Below, piece by piece: positions 42,954 to 51,539 of a DNA stretch of 64,000 nucleotides (position 1 is its first letter; each line of letters begins with the position of its first letter). The notes under the pieces were generated by a model that did no database searches, was not told the DNA's origin, and saw only the letters and a list, made by a program, of their open reading frames with translations. The position numbers and the translations under genes are program-made. The DNA comes from Marivirga tractuosa DSM 4126. Lineage in GTDB: Bacteria; Bacteroidota; Bacteroidia; Cytophagales; Cyclobacteriaceae. The stretch lies in the NCBI RefSeq assembly GCF_000183425.1, contig NC_014759.1, positions 3,813,001 to 3,877,000 on the forward strand, written 5' to 3'.

Positions 42954-44282
42954 TTATTGGTTTTGTTGAGATTTTGGTAAGTAATATAATACCACTCTGT
43001 TTTCCTCAGTAAGATATTCATTTGCTACACGCTTGATATCCTCTTTGGTCACTTTCATATATCGATCGATCTCTTTATTGATTAAGTTAGCGTCACCATA
43101 GTAAACATGGTAGTTAGCTAAGCTTTCAGCAATACCTGCCATTCGGCTGTTGCCTGATATGAAATCGTTCTCTTTTTGATTTCTGATTTTTTCAAATTCT
43201 TTATCAGAAATCAATTCTTCTTGAACTTTCTTGATCTCGGCATCCATAGCATCTTCCAATTCTTTCAAATCACCACCAATAGTTGGTAAACCAAAAAGTA
43301 AATACAAACCTGGATCTTCTGAAGAAAATGGGATTGCTGCAACTTGCAATGCTTTTTGTTGTTCATCAACCAATGATTTATACATTCTGGCTGATTGTCC
43401 ACCAGAAAGTGCAGTACTTAACATTTCCAAAGCGTAAGAATCTTCAGTGCCTTGAGCTGGCATGTGGTAAGCTTGAATGACGGCAGGAAGCTGAATGTTA
43501 TCGTAAACGGTGTCACGAACTTCTTCAGTTTGCTTTGGCTCCACTATATCCGGTCTTGGAATTTCTTTACCACCCCTTGGAATAGGACCAAAGTAATTCT
43601 TAATCAATTTTTTTGCTTCTTCTATTTCAATATCACCAGCAATGGATAATGTAGCATTTTCAGGAACATAAAATGTTTCGTAAAAATCAACAAATTCATC
43701 TAATGATGCAGCATTTAAGTGCTCCAAAGAACCAATTGGAGTCCATCTGTAGGGATGCTCAGTATAGGCTCTTTTCATGATTTCAGGTAAAATTGTACCA
43801 TAAGGCTGGTTATCATATCTCTGCCTTTTCTCTTCTTTTACTACTTCACGCTGAGTCTCTACTCCAATTTCTTGGATTTGAGCATGCATCAATCTTTCAG
43901 ATTCTAACCATAAGCCTAATTTCAATTGATTTGAAGGTAAAACTTCATAATAGTAAGTTCTGTCATTTGATGTGTTGGCATTGTTCACGCCACCAGCATT
44001 AGTGATGTACTTGTCAAATTGACCTCTTTCAATATTTTTAGAGCCTTCAAATAATAAATGCTCAAAGAAATGGGCAAAGCCTGTACGTTCCGGATTTTCA
44101 TTTTTTGATCCTACATGGTACATCACAGATACTACCACAATTGGAGTAGAATTATCTTGATGTAAAATCACATGCATTCCATTATCTAAATCGAATTCAG
44201 TAAATTCGATCTCCTTTTTTTGTGCTATTGAGCCAAAGGACATCAATAAACACAAAGACCCGATTATAAGTCTTTTCATCAT
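42954..44282 (-). CDS. M16 family zinc metalloprotease (active subunit)
   Basis: This 442-residue protein has a signal peptide (cut near SIAQ, residue 21) and the inverted zinc motif HFFEH (71-75) in TGFAHFFEHLLFEGSKN, with the distal glutamate in the region VETQREVVKEEKRQR. The second M16 domain follows (IVEPKQTEEVRDTVYDN, ALSGGQSARMYKSLVDEQ). Family members degrade small peptides in the periplasm. It is the first gene of a two-gene leftward operon with the inactive paralogue. ATG at 44282 and 44279 are both possible. Confidence 0.93.
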   Translation of the reverse strand: MMKRLIIGSLCLLMSFGSIAQKKEIEFTEFDLDNGMHVILHQDNSTPIVVVSVMYHVGSKNENPERTGFAHFFEHLLFEGSKNIERGQFDKYITNAGGVNNANTSNDRTYYYEVLPSNQLKLGLWLESERLMHAQIQEIGVETQREVVKEEKRQRYDNQPYGTILPEIMKRAYTEHPYRWTPIGSLEHLNAASLDEFVDFYETFYVPENATLSIAGDIEIEEAKKLIKNYFGPIPRGGKEIPRPDIVEPKQTEEVRDTVYDNIQLPAVIQAYHMPAQGTEDSYALEMLSTALSGGQSARMYKSLVDEQQKALQVAAIPFSSEDPGLYLLFGLPTIGGDLKELEDAMDAEIKKVQEELISDKEFEKIRNQKENDFISGNSRMAGIAESLANYHVYYGDANLINKEIDRYMKVTKEDIKRVANEYLTEENRVVLYYLPKSQQNQ

Positions 44283-44433
44283 AAGTTGATTGTTTTAAAT
44301 TGAACTATGTTTATAAATTTTGTGCGAATATAGTGGAAATATTACATCTATATAAGAGATTGATATTAAATTTTGAAGATGGTTTTTGTGCAGGATAGGA
44401 GGGAGAATTTTGGTTTATATTGATATAAATAAG

Positions 44434-44468
44434 AAAGCCTTCAGAATTTCTTCCAAAGGCTTTTAAAT
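44434..44468 (-). terminator. Possible terminator after the adenosine-kinase-like gene
   Basis: AAAGCCTT (44434-44441) pairs with AAGGCTTT (44456-44463) over eight bases with a fourteen-base loop; the T run is short on either strand. The 264-base gap 44283-44546 otherwise holds AT-rich sequence with near-repeats such as AAGAGTTAAGAATCAAGAGTCAAG. Confidence 0.4.
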
Positions 44469-44546
44469 AGATTCAAGAGTTAAGAATCAAGAGTCAAGAC
44501 AGGTTTTTAATCTACGGATTAACTTGTTGTCTTCAAATCCTAATTA

Positions 44547-45551
44547 CTAATTACTCTTCCACTTATTCAATATCTCTTTGGCATCAGGCCATGTCAATCT
44601 AGGACCCATTTGTGTTACAATTTTTGAGCTTGCCAAAGATGCTAATTTGCCTGCATCAGCGTAACTATGGCCATTTGTTATAGCATATAGAAAAGCACCA
44701 GCAAACATATCTCCTGCACCATTGGTATCTACAGCTTTCACTTGATAAGGCTCTATGTCGATAAAAGTATCCCCGTCATAAATGATGGCGCCATTTTTTC
44801 CTTGCGTGATAGCAAATCTTTTGGCTACTTTCTTTAACTCTTCTCTGATGCTTTCAATATCATTTTCTCCTGTAAACAGTGCAGCCTCCTCCTCATTACA
44901 AAATAATAGATCAACACTAGCACCCACAACGGATTCCATTTGTTCTTTAAAATATTTTACCATTGCTGGATCAGAAAATGTAAGAGCTGTTTTAACACCA
45001 TTGTCTTCAGCCATTGTTTTAGCTTTCTTCATAGCAGCTAATCCACTTTCTGAAGTCACCAAATAACCTTCCAAATACAAGTATTTAGAATCCTTTAGGG
45101 CATATTCATGTATCTCATTTTCAGAGAAATCAGAAGTTATGCCTAAAAATGTATTCATGGTGCGTTCTGCATCAGGAGTGGTCATTACCAGTACTTTTCC
45201 AGTAGTACCTACAGGAGCACTTTCAGGAGTTAAAACGGTATCAATACCATTAGCTTTCAAATCATTTAAAAAGAAAACACCTTCTCTGTCGTTAGCAACT
45301 TTACAAGAGTAGAATCCTTTTGCTCCAAGTTGACTGGCAGCAACCAAGGTGTTGGCTGCAGAACCCCCACCTTGCATATGTTCTTCTGTAATTTTCATGG
45401 AATTGAGCAATTCGGCTTGTCGTTCCTCTTCCACTAAGGTCATAACACCTTTTTCTACTTTATTTTCAAGTACAAATTCTTCTGAAACTTCGGTGATAAT
45501 ATCCACTAAGGCATTTCCTATTCCGTAAACATCATATTTTTTGTCGGACAT
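44547..45551 (-). CDS. PfkB-family kinase, adenosine kinase-like
   Basis: This 334-residue protein has the PfkB N-terminal signature YGIGNALVDIITEV and GGSAANTLVAASQLGAKGFYSCKVAND. The C-terminal signature is AVDTNGAGDMFAGAFLYAI with the catalytic aspartate. The N-terminal order and length resemble adenosine kinase more than ribokinase or fructokinase. It would phosphorylate adenosine or another nucleoside or sugar with ATP. It is single, with REP-like palindromes upstream. Confidence 0.85.
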   Translation of the reverse strand: MSDKKYDVYGIGNALVDIITEVSEEFVLENKVEKGVMTLVEEERQAELLNSMKITEEHMQGGGSAANTLVAASQLGAKGFYSCKVANDREGVFFLNDLKANGIDTVLTPESAPVGTTGKVLVMTTPDAERTMNTFLGITSDFSENEIHEYALKDSKYLYLEGYLVTSESGLAAMKKAKTMAEDNGVKTALTFSDPAMVKYFKEQMESVVGASVDLLFCNEEEAALFTGENDIESIREELKKVAKRFAITQGKNGAIIYDGDTFIDIEPYQVKAVDTNGAGDMFAGAFLYAITNGHSYADAGKLASLASSKIVTQMGPRLTWPDAKEILNKWKSN

Positions 45552-45647
45552 AAAATTTTAATTAGTAATTAATAATTAGGAATTAGTAAATCTGAGATTG
45601 CTCTCATTTAATTATAGAAACTTGTCAGGTTTAACTGACTTATATAC

Positions 45648-45705
45648 TGGTCGGTGTGCCACCGATCAGGGAAAGTTGCTCCATGGTTGGTGGCACACCA
45701 ACCAT
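45648..45705. repeat. Double-hairpin REP-like palindromic element
   Basis: Two adjacent hairpins. The first pairs GGTCGGTG with CACCGATC around a TGC loop. The second, ATGGTTGGTG / CACCAACCAT (45683-45692 with 45696-45705), is perfect with a GCA loop. The two are also inverted repeats of each other: GTGTGCCACC in the first matches GGTGGCACAC in the second. This is the layout of a REP doublet. Confidence 0.6.
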
Positions 45706-45730
45706 TCTAATCTCTAAAATCAAGGCAAAA

Positions 45731-46627
45731 TTAAGGATTCTTACGGAATTTGTCAGCTAAATCTGGATAATCTGTAATGATGCCATCCACGCCTATTTTG
45801 AGCAATCTTTCAGCGTCTTTTTCCTCATTTACCGTCCACGGAATTATTTTCACTCCTTTTTCATGCAGTCTTGTCACCATATTTTTATCTACCAACTGAT
45901 GATATGGGCTGTAAATTTCTGGTACAAAGCCTAATTCTTCAAATTGCTTTTCCCAGGCTCCGCTTTCATAGACCAATGCAGCTAAAGGAACTTTTGGAAA
46001 GGTTTTGTGGAAGTGTTTCAATACATCAAAATCAAATGACTGTATGTTCCATTTCTCTTCAGGATATTCCATAAACAGTACTTTAAATACCAATCGACTG
46101 AATTTCTTGATATTAGGATGATAAACACTTTGCATACCATCTTCATACTTGATTTCCACATTCATATGCGGGAGTTCCTTACCTTCTTTTTCGCAGTATT
46201 CTATTGTTTTTTTAATGATATCATATAACAATGGCTTAGGAGAACTGTCCTGTTTTTGATGTGGGAAATCCGGGTTTCCAATACTTCCGCAATCACATTT
46301 TTGTAAATCTTCATAAGTCATTTTGTAGATGTTCCATTTCTTTTCTTCTTCCTCGCTAATGGGATTTCCAGCAGTATCAAGGCAGATTTTGTGATTTAGA
46401 AAAGGCTCATGAGATAGCACTACTTCTTCATCTTTGGTAATGACCACATCTAATTCTAAAGTAGACATATTTTGATCTATGGCATATTTAAATGCTGCCC
46501 AGGTGTTTTCTGGGTAAACCCCTCTGGCACCTCGATGGCCTTGCCAATCGATGCTTTCGTATGTTTCAGGGGGGCGAGTGCATGCTAATGTCATAATTAT
46601 CAAGCAAACAGGAAGTAGATTTTTCAT
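45731..46627 (-). CDS. Glycerophosphodiester phosphodiesterase, lipoprotein
   Basis: This 298-residue enzyme cleaves glycerophosphodiesters to glycerol 3-phosphate and an alcohol. It has a lipoprotein signal (KNLLPVCLIIMTLAC, cysteine at residue 16) and the GDPD motifs GHRGARGVYPENTWAAF, LELDVVITKDEEVVLSHEP and MNVEIKYEDGMQ. The late PWTVNEEKDAERLLKIGVDGIITDYPDL is the closing strand of the TIM barrel. I use the ATG at 46627; a TTG four codons upstream is less likely. Confidence 0.93.
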   Translation of the reverse strand: MKNLLPVCLIIMTLACTRPPETYESIDWQGHRGARGVYPENTWAAFKYAIDQNMSTLELDVVITKDEEVVLSHEPFLNHKICLDTAGNPISEEEEKKWNIYKMTYEDLQKCDCGSIGNPDFPHQKQDSSPKPLLYDIIKKTIEYCEKEGKELPHMNVEIKYEDGMQSVYHPNIKKFSRLVFKVLFMEYPEEKWNIQSFDFDVLKHFHKTFPKVPLAALVYESGAWEKQFEELGFVPEIYSPYHQLVDKNMVTRLHEKGVKIIPWTVNEEKDAERLLKIGVDGIITDYPDLADKFRKNP

Positions 46628-46712
46628 TTTGTTTATCAATTTAAATTAAGATACAGTAATTTAGTAAGTTAAAATTAACTCATAATTAATTTTTTGCGTA
46701 ATTCGCATTTCA

Positions 46713-48110
46713 ATGCTTCAAAAAATCCGAAAGTATATCTTATTTCTTCAGTATGCCATAAAAGGCACCAATGAAGATCTGACTAATATAAAAATTAGTC
46801 GTGCCATTCTTCTTTTGTCCATTCCCATGGTGTTGGAAATGGTGATGGAATCTTTATTTGCAGTGGTGGATGTTTTTTTTGTGGCTCAGGTAAGTACTAA
46901 TGCAGTAGCTACTGTTGGTCTTACTGAATCCGTAATCACCATTGTTTATTCATTGGGAATTGGGTTAAGTATGGCAGCAACGGCTATGGTTGCCCGAAGG
47001 ATTGGAGAGAAAAAGAAAAAGGAAGCTTCTCATACCGCTGTTCAGTCAATTATTCTAACATTGGCAGTTTCTTTAGTTCTCAGCGTTGCTGGCTTTATTT
47101 ATGGGGAGGATGTTCTACGCCTTATGGGTGGAGAGGAAGATTTAATACGAGAAGGAAGATGGTACACCAAGATACTATTTGCCAGCAACGGTACCATTAT
47201 GTTACTTTTCTTAATCAATGGTATTTTCCGTGGAGCAGGAAATGCTTCAATTGCTATGCGAGCATTATGGATTAGTAATATTCTCAATATGTTATTAGAC
47301 CCACTTTTTATTTTCGGCTGGGGACCAATCCCTGCAATGGGCGTAACAGGTGCAGCTGTGGCAACTGCCATTGGCAGAAGCATAGGAGTTTTATATCAAG
47401 TTTATCACTTATTAAAAGGAACAGGGGTGATTTCTGTTTCATTTCAGCACATTAAACCTGATTTCTCAGTCCTTACTAGAATAGTAAAGATTGCATCTGG
47501 CGGGGTTGGACAGTTTCTAATTGAGTCGGCTAGTTGGATATTTTTAGTGAGGATTATTTCAAATTTCGGTAGTGAGGTTTTAGCAGGCTATACGATAGCA
47601 CTAAGAATTATAATTTTCACTATTCTACCGTCATTTGGAATAAGCAATGCAGCAGCTACTTTGGTGGGGCAAAATTTAGGCGCAAAATTACCTGATAGAG
47701 CCGAAAAATCTGTGTGGCTTGCTGCGCGCTATAATGTGGCTTTCCTGTTTTCAGTTTCTTTGATTTTCTACATTTTTTCAAATGAAATTGTCGGGATATT
47801 CACAGATGTGGAAGCCGTTAAAAAGGAAGCCATCAAAGCAGTTCGCTATATATGTTTTGGGTATATTTTCTTTGCTTATGGAATGGTGTTGAGTCATGCC
47901 TTCAATGGAGCTGGAGATACCAAAACCCCAACCATTATCAATTTTGTATGCTTCTGGCTTTTCCAAATTCCGCTAGCTTATTTCATGGCAAATAATTTAG
48001 GTTTAGGTTCAGATGGAGTATATCTTGGGATAGTTTTTGCCTTTGCACTTTTAGCCGTAATTTCAATTATCTGGTTCAAAAGAGGTAGGTGGAAATTGAC
48101 TGAGGTTTAG
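46713..48110 (+). CDS. MATE family efflux transporter
   Basis: This 465-residue protein has twelve hydrophobic helices in two halves and MATE landmarks: SIPMVLEMVMESLFAVVDVFFVAQV near residue 35, GLSMAATAMVARRIGEKKKKEA, NGIFRGAGNASIAMRALWISNILN and HAFNGAGDTKTPTIINFVCF. MATE pumps export drugs or metabolites with sodium or protons. The substrate is not readable. It is followed by 570 bases of repetitive sequence and is monocistronic. Confidence 0.93.
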   Translation: MLQKIRKYILFLQYAIKGTNEDLTNIKISRAILLLSIPMVLEMVMESLFAVVDVFFVAQVSTNAVATVGLTESVITIVYSLGIGLSMAATAMVARRIGEKKKKEASHTAVQSIILTLAVSLVLSVAGFIYGEDVLRLMGGEEDLIREGRWYTKILFASNGTIMLLFLINGIFRGAGNASIAMRALWISNILNMLLDPLFIFGWGPIPAMGVTGAAVATAIGRSIGVLYQVYHLLKGTGVISVSFQHIKPDFSVLTRIVKIASGGVGQFLIESASWIFLVRIISNFGSEVLAGYTIALRIIIFTILPSFGISNAAATLVGQNLGAKLPDRAEKSVWLAARYNVAFLFSVSLIFYIFSNEIVGIFTDVEAVKKEAIKAVRYICFGYIFFAYGMVLSHAFNGAGDTKTPTIINFVCFWLFQIPLAYFMANNLGLGSDGVYLGIVFAFALLAVISIIWFKRGRWKLTEV

Positions 48111-48120
48111 CTTTTTTCTA

Positions 48121-48254
48121 TCGCTAGCCTCCGGCTAGTGATGATTACTTGTGCCTCTGGCACGGAATGATAGCTTAATTAGAGAGAATCTTTTGCATTA
48201 AAAAAAGTGCCAGAAGGCGATAGTATTTTCCACTAGTCTGAGGCTAGCAGAAGG
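48121..48254. repeat. REP-doublet-like inverted repeat element 1
   Basis: The forward half (48121-48165) has hairpins CTAGCC-TCC-GGCTAG and GTGCC-TCT-GGCAC. The reverse half (48206-48254) has the same parts in opposite order and orientation (AGTGCCAGAAGGC, CTAGTCTGAGGCTAG). The segment 48215-48253 recurs with few changes at 48582-48620. This is the structure expected of an extragenic palindromic doublet. The 573-base region 48111-48683 contains this, two more elements, and no gene I can support. Confidence 0.7.
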
Positions 48255-48320
48255 TAAATGTTTAAAAATCTTCTCAATTTTTTTAGCCTACAAAATTTGT
48301 TCGGAGCTTGCGGGAGGGAG

Positions 48321-48437
48321 GAAAGTTTAGCGGGCCAGCGGAGGCCTTGTGGGTGTAAGCCAGCCAGAGGCTGGTCAGCCTCTGGCTGACATTAAACTTT
48401 CTTGAATTTTTGTTTCTTTTTGTTCAAGCAAAAAGAA
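48321..48437. repeat. Nested palindromic element between the two REP-like doublets
   Basis: GAAAGTTTA (48321-48329) and TAAACTTTC (48393-48401) flank a perfect 13-base inverted repeat, CAGCCAGAGGCTG / CAGCCTCTGGCTG (48361-48373 and 48376-48388). A further hairpin, TTCTTTTTG / CAAAAAGAA (48414-48422 and 48429-48437), follows. GC content here is higher than in the neighbours. It looks like a small non-autonomous element. Confidence 0.6.
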
Positions 48438-48499
48438 GGAAAGAAAATGTCAGCGAAGAAAAATACTTCTAGATATATTGAAATTATTAATCTCCTATT

Positions 48500-48620
48500 C
48501 TAGTGATCGCTATAGGTGCCTCTGGCAAGTAATACTAGTTTAGTCATAAAAATCCTAATCAGTAAATATTGTAAACATACGAGGCGATAGTATTTTCCAC
48601 TAGCCGGAGGCTAGCGGAAG
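48500..48620. repeat. REP-doublet-like inverted repeat element 2
   Basis: The left part (CTAGTGATCGCTATAGGTGCCTCTGGCA) is a shortened forward unit. The right part 48582-48620 is a reverse unit almost identical to 48215-48253 and includes CTAGCCGGAGGCTAG. It ends 63 bases before the CoA-transferase gene. Confidence 0.65.
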
Positions 48621-48683
48621 AAAACATTTATAAATTTGCATTGCGAACTTTGTTTTATCAAACCTCGACTTTAAAAACTAAAT

Positions 48684-49820
48684 ATGCCCCCAATCTTCAA
48701 AAATTTGCGTGTAATAGAATTAGCCAACGTCCTAGCAGGACCATCTGTAGGTCAGTTTTTTGCAGAACTAGGAGCTGAAGTCATTAAAATTGAAAATCCC
48801 AAGACAAAAGGAGATGTTACCCGCTCTTGGAAACTTAAAAGTGAAAATTCTAAGAGCTCTATTTCCGCCTATTTCTCTGCTGCCAATAGCGGTAAAAAAT
48901 CAATTGGTTTGGATATCAGAAAAGAAGAAGATTTATCCATTCTTTATAAATTAATCGCCAAATCCGATATTGTGATTGCTAGCTATAAAGCAGGCGATGC
49001 CGAAAAATTGAAGGTTGATTATCAGTCGCTTAAGTCAATTAATCCTAATATTATTTACGGGCAAATTACGGGCTATGGCGATGAAGATGAAAGGGTTGGC
49101 TATGACGCCATCATTCAGGCTGAAAGCGGATTTATGAGTATGAATGGAGAGCCAGGAGGTAATTCATTGAAAATGCCAGTTGCCTTGGTGGATGTTCTGG
49201 CAGCACATCATTTGAAGGAAGCTATTTTACTGGCTTATATCAATCTTTTGAAAAGCAATGAAGGCTCAAAAGTGTCAGTTTCTTTATTTGAATCTGCTAT
49301 TGCTTCACTTGCCAATCAAGCTACCAACTACTTAATTGCTGGACATATTCCACAAAAAATGGGAGTAGAGCATCCAAATATTGCGCCTTATGGAACTGTT
49401 TTAAAGACAGCCGATCAAAAGGAAATTCTCTTAGCAGTAGGGACAAATTCTCAGTTCCAAAAGCTTTGTGAGGTCATGGAATTACCTGAACTTTCTGATG
49501 ATGAAAGATTCAAAACCAATACTTTTCGAGTGGAAAATAGAAAGACTTTAAATCAGATTTTACTGGAAAAAGCAAAATTATTCCCATCTGATATGCTGAT
49601 TCAGAATTTAAAAGCAGCTCAAATTCCAGCTGGAAAGTTGCAATCTGTTGAAGAAGCTTTGCAAGGAAAAGATGCCGAAAAAATGATATTGAAATCACCT
49701 GAAACGAGCTCTGGACTACGGAATTTTGCTGGTCATTTATCTTTTATGGGAAAATCCTCCCACCTTGCCCCACCTCCTAAATTTGACCAGGATAGAGATG
49801 AAATTCTAGCTTTAATATAG
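48684..49820 (+). CDS. CaiB/BaiF family (class III) CoA-transferase
   Basis: This 378-residue protein has the family opening LRVIELANVLAGPSVGQFFAELGAEVIKIE, then LDIRKEEDLSILYKLIAKSDI, GYGDEDERVGYDAIIQAESG and the active-site aspartate in MPVALVDVLAAHHL near residue 168. Members move CoA between carboxylic acids such as formyl/oxalyl, carnitine or racemise alpha-methylacyl-CoA. The donor and acceptor are unknown. It sits alone between a repeat region and the dcw cluster. Confidence 0.9.
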   Translation: MPPIFKNLRVIELANVLAGPSVGQFFAELGAEVIKIENPKTKGDVTRSWKLKSENSKSSISAYFSAANSGKKSIGLDIRKEEDLSILYKLIAKSDIVIASYKAGDAEKLKVDYQSLKSINPNIIYGQITGYGDEDERVGYDAIIQAESGFMSMNGEPGGNSLKMPVALVDVLAAHHLKEAILLAYINLLKSNEGSKVSVSLFESAIASLANQATNYLIAGHIPQKMGVEHPNIAPYGTVLKTADQKEILLAVGTNSQFQKLCEVMELPELSDDERFKTNTFRVENRKTLNQILLEKAKLFPSDMLIQNLKAAQIPAGKLQSVEEALQGKDAEKMILKSPETSSGLRNFAGHLSFMGKSSHLAPPPKFDQDRDEILALI

Positions 49821-50098
49821 TTTTTGGCTATGTTTTAGGTTATTTAGGTCAGCAGTCTAAGTTTTAAATATTACAGGCCTAAATTCTTATGGTAATTTTG
49901 TTTTTAACTGAATATCAAAAACTTGCATAAATCGGTTTGTTCTTTTGCTTTCATTTTAAAGTCTTGATAATTAGATGGTTGTGGATTTACAGTGCTGTCA
50001 ATTTCTGAGGTTTTAATATATTGGAAAACATCTATTCACTGATTTTGAGCGACTTTTCCTTGTCTTTTTAATGCCCAAAATGTAATCTTTTGAAGAAA

Positions 50099-50129
50099 AG
50101 TGTAAAAAAGTGGGGGAAAGTGGTATGAA
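50099..50129 (+). promoter_or_regulatory. Probable MraZ operator (three GTG direct repeats, 10-base period)
   Basis: GTGTAAAAAA, GTGGGGGAAA and GTGGTATGAA begin at 50100, 50110 and 50120, an exact 10-base spacing. MraZ is known in other bacteria to bind several TGGGN-type repeats at this spacing upstream of its own gene. The 361-base gap 49821-50181 holds this operator and the promoter box that follows; the rest is unremarkable. Confidence 0.65.
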
Positions 50130-50145
50130 ATGTCGCATATTGTTT

Positions 50146-50153
50146 TAGCTTTG
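50146..50153 (+). promoter_or_regulatory. -7 box of the dcw cluster promoter
   Basis: TAGCTTTG is a perfect TAnnTTTG box, 29 bases before the mraZ ATG. The expected -33 position (around 50123-50127) falls inside the third GTG repeat, so MraZ binding there would compete with RNA polymerase. Confidence 0.6.
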
Positions 50154-50181
50154 CATATAAGAAATTGTGTAAACTGTAAGC

Positions 50182-50628
50182 ATGGCATTCTTCACCGGTG
50201 AATATGATTGTAAGCTAGACGCTAAAGGGCGTATGGTCTTGCCAGCCAAGATCAAAAATGCTCTACCTGAGGGTAGCGGTGATGAATTAGTAGTGCGCAG
50301 AGGTTTCGAGCCTTGTTTGGTACTTTACCCAATGCTCGAATACAAAAAGATTTTTTCAAAGATTGCCGGTTTGAATGAATTTAATGCTGAATACAGAAAT
50401 CTACAGCGCAATTTCTTCAGAGGCAATGCAATCGTGGAACTTGATAGTGCAGGAAGAATTTTGATTCCGAAAAATATGATGGCCTTTGCCGGATTGGAAA
50501 AAGAGTCAATTGTAGTAGGAATGGGAAATCGAGTTGAAATATGGGATGCATCAAAATATGATGATTACTTGATTAAAGACCAGCAGGAATTTTCTGATTT
50601 GGCTGAGAAACACCTTTTTGAATCTTAA
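50182..50628 (+). CDS. mraZ: Transcriptional regulator MraZ
   Basis: MraZ is a DNA-binding repressor of the dcw operon. The 148-residue protein has two AbrB-like halves, each with its DxKGR-type motif: GEYDCKLDAKGRMVLPAKIKNAL near residue 5 and IVELDSAGRILIPKNMMAFAGL near 85. It is the first gene of the cluster, 5 bases before rsmH, with a probable self-binding site upstream. Identification is secure. Confidence 0.96.
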   Translation: MAFFTGEYDCKLDAKGRMVLPAKIKNALPEGSGDELVVRRGFEPCLVLYPMLEYKKIFSKIAGLNEFNAEYRNLQRNFFRGNAIVELDSAGRILIPKNMMAFAGLEKESIVVGMGNRVEIWDASKYDDYLIKDQQEFSDLAEKHLFES

Positions 50629-50633
50629 TCCCT

Positions 50634-51539
50634 ATGAGCGAATATCACGAACCGGTTATGTTACAGCAGTGTCTGGATGGATTGGCTATTAAGCCCAATG
50701 GAATCTATGTGGATTTAACTTTCGGGGGAGGGGGTCATTCTAAAGCTATTTTAGAAAAGCTAACGGATGGAAAATTATTGGGCTTTGATCAAGATCAGGA
50801 TGCAGAAGTAAACGCTGAAGCTATCAATCATCCAGGTTTTGAGTTTGTACAAGCAAATTTTCGGTTCGTAAAAAAATATTTGAAATTATACCGCATCAAA
50901 CAAGTTGATGGTGTGCTAGCTGATTTGGGAGTTTCTTCGCATCAGTTTAATAAAGCTGAAAGAGGGTTTTCTACTCGTTTCGATGCTGAATTGGACATGC
51001 GGATGGATCAGCATGCTCCAGTAACAGCTAAGGAAGTTATAAATGAATATAGCGAGTCGGATTTACATAAGATTTTCGGGCTTTACGGAGAGGTTCGGAA
51101 TGCTAAGACTTTAGCTTCTGCTATTGTTTCTGCAAGAGCCGCAAGTCCTATCAATACCATAGGAGAACTAAAAGAGATTTTAGCAAGATTTGCTAAGCGA
51201 GGAAGAGAAAATAAATATTATGCACAAGTTTTTCAGGCGCTCAGAATTGAAGTGAATGAGGAGCTAAAAGCTTTAGAAGAAGCTTTATTACAGATGGAAG
51301 AAGTAATTAAGCCCGGTGGTCGATTGGTAGTCATGAGCTATCACAGTCTGGAGGATAGGTTAGTGAAAAACTACATCAATAAGGGGAAATTGGATGGCGA
51401 AGAAGAAAAGGATTTCTATGGAAATGTTTTGAAGCCATTTAAATCCGTTAATAGAAAACCTATAACTGCAGAGGAAGAGGAGTTAGAGAATAATAATAGA
51501 GCAAGAAGTGCAAAATTAAGAATAGCTGAAAAGTTATGA
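50634..51539 (+). CDS. rsmH: 16S rRNA (cytosine-1402 N4) methyltransferase
   Basis: RsmH methylates 16S rRNA at C1402. The 301-residue protein opens HEPVMLQQCLDGLAIKPNG, has the SAM loop DLTFGGGGHSKAIL, ADLGVSSHQFNKAERGFS, RVEVNEEL-type segment (RIEVNEELKALEEAL) and MSYHSLEDRLVKN. These are the standard family blocks. Its end overlaps ftsL by 4 bases (ATGA). Confidence 0.97.
   Translation: MSEYHEPVMLQQCLDGLAIKPNGIYVDLTFGGGGHSKAILEKLTDGKLLGFDQDQDAEVNAEAINHPGFEFVQANFRFVKKYLKLYRIKQVDGVLADLGVSSHQFNKAERGFSTRFDAELDMRMDQHAPVTAKEVINEYSESDLHKIFGLYGEVRNAKTLASAIVSARAASPINTIGELKEILARFAKRGRENKYYAQVFQALRIEVNEELKALEEALLQMEEVIKPGGRLVVMSYHSLEDRLVKNYINKGKLDGEEEKDFYGNVLKPFKSVNRKPITAEEEELENNNRARSAKLRIAEKL

Noticed and set aside
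45552..45595. AATTAGTAATTAATAATTAGGAATTAGTA-like sequence considered as a tandem repeat locus.
   Set aside because: Low-complexity AT-rich drift; similar strings occur in other gaps (44.5 kb, 56.8 kb) without clear unit length.
48321..48437. Palindromic element considered as an insertion sequence.
   Set aside because: No transposase frame and only about 120 bases; at most a non-autonomous element.
48447..48503. Short reading frame starting MSAKKNTSRYIEII (18 residues) within the repeat region.
   Set aside because: Too short, lies between palindromic elements, and has no promoter or family resemblance.
48121..48620. Repeats considered as a CRISPR array.
   Set aside because: Copies are in inverted orientation, only two to three, with no uniform spacers and no cas genes nearby.
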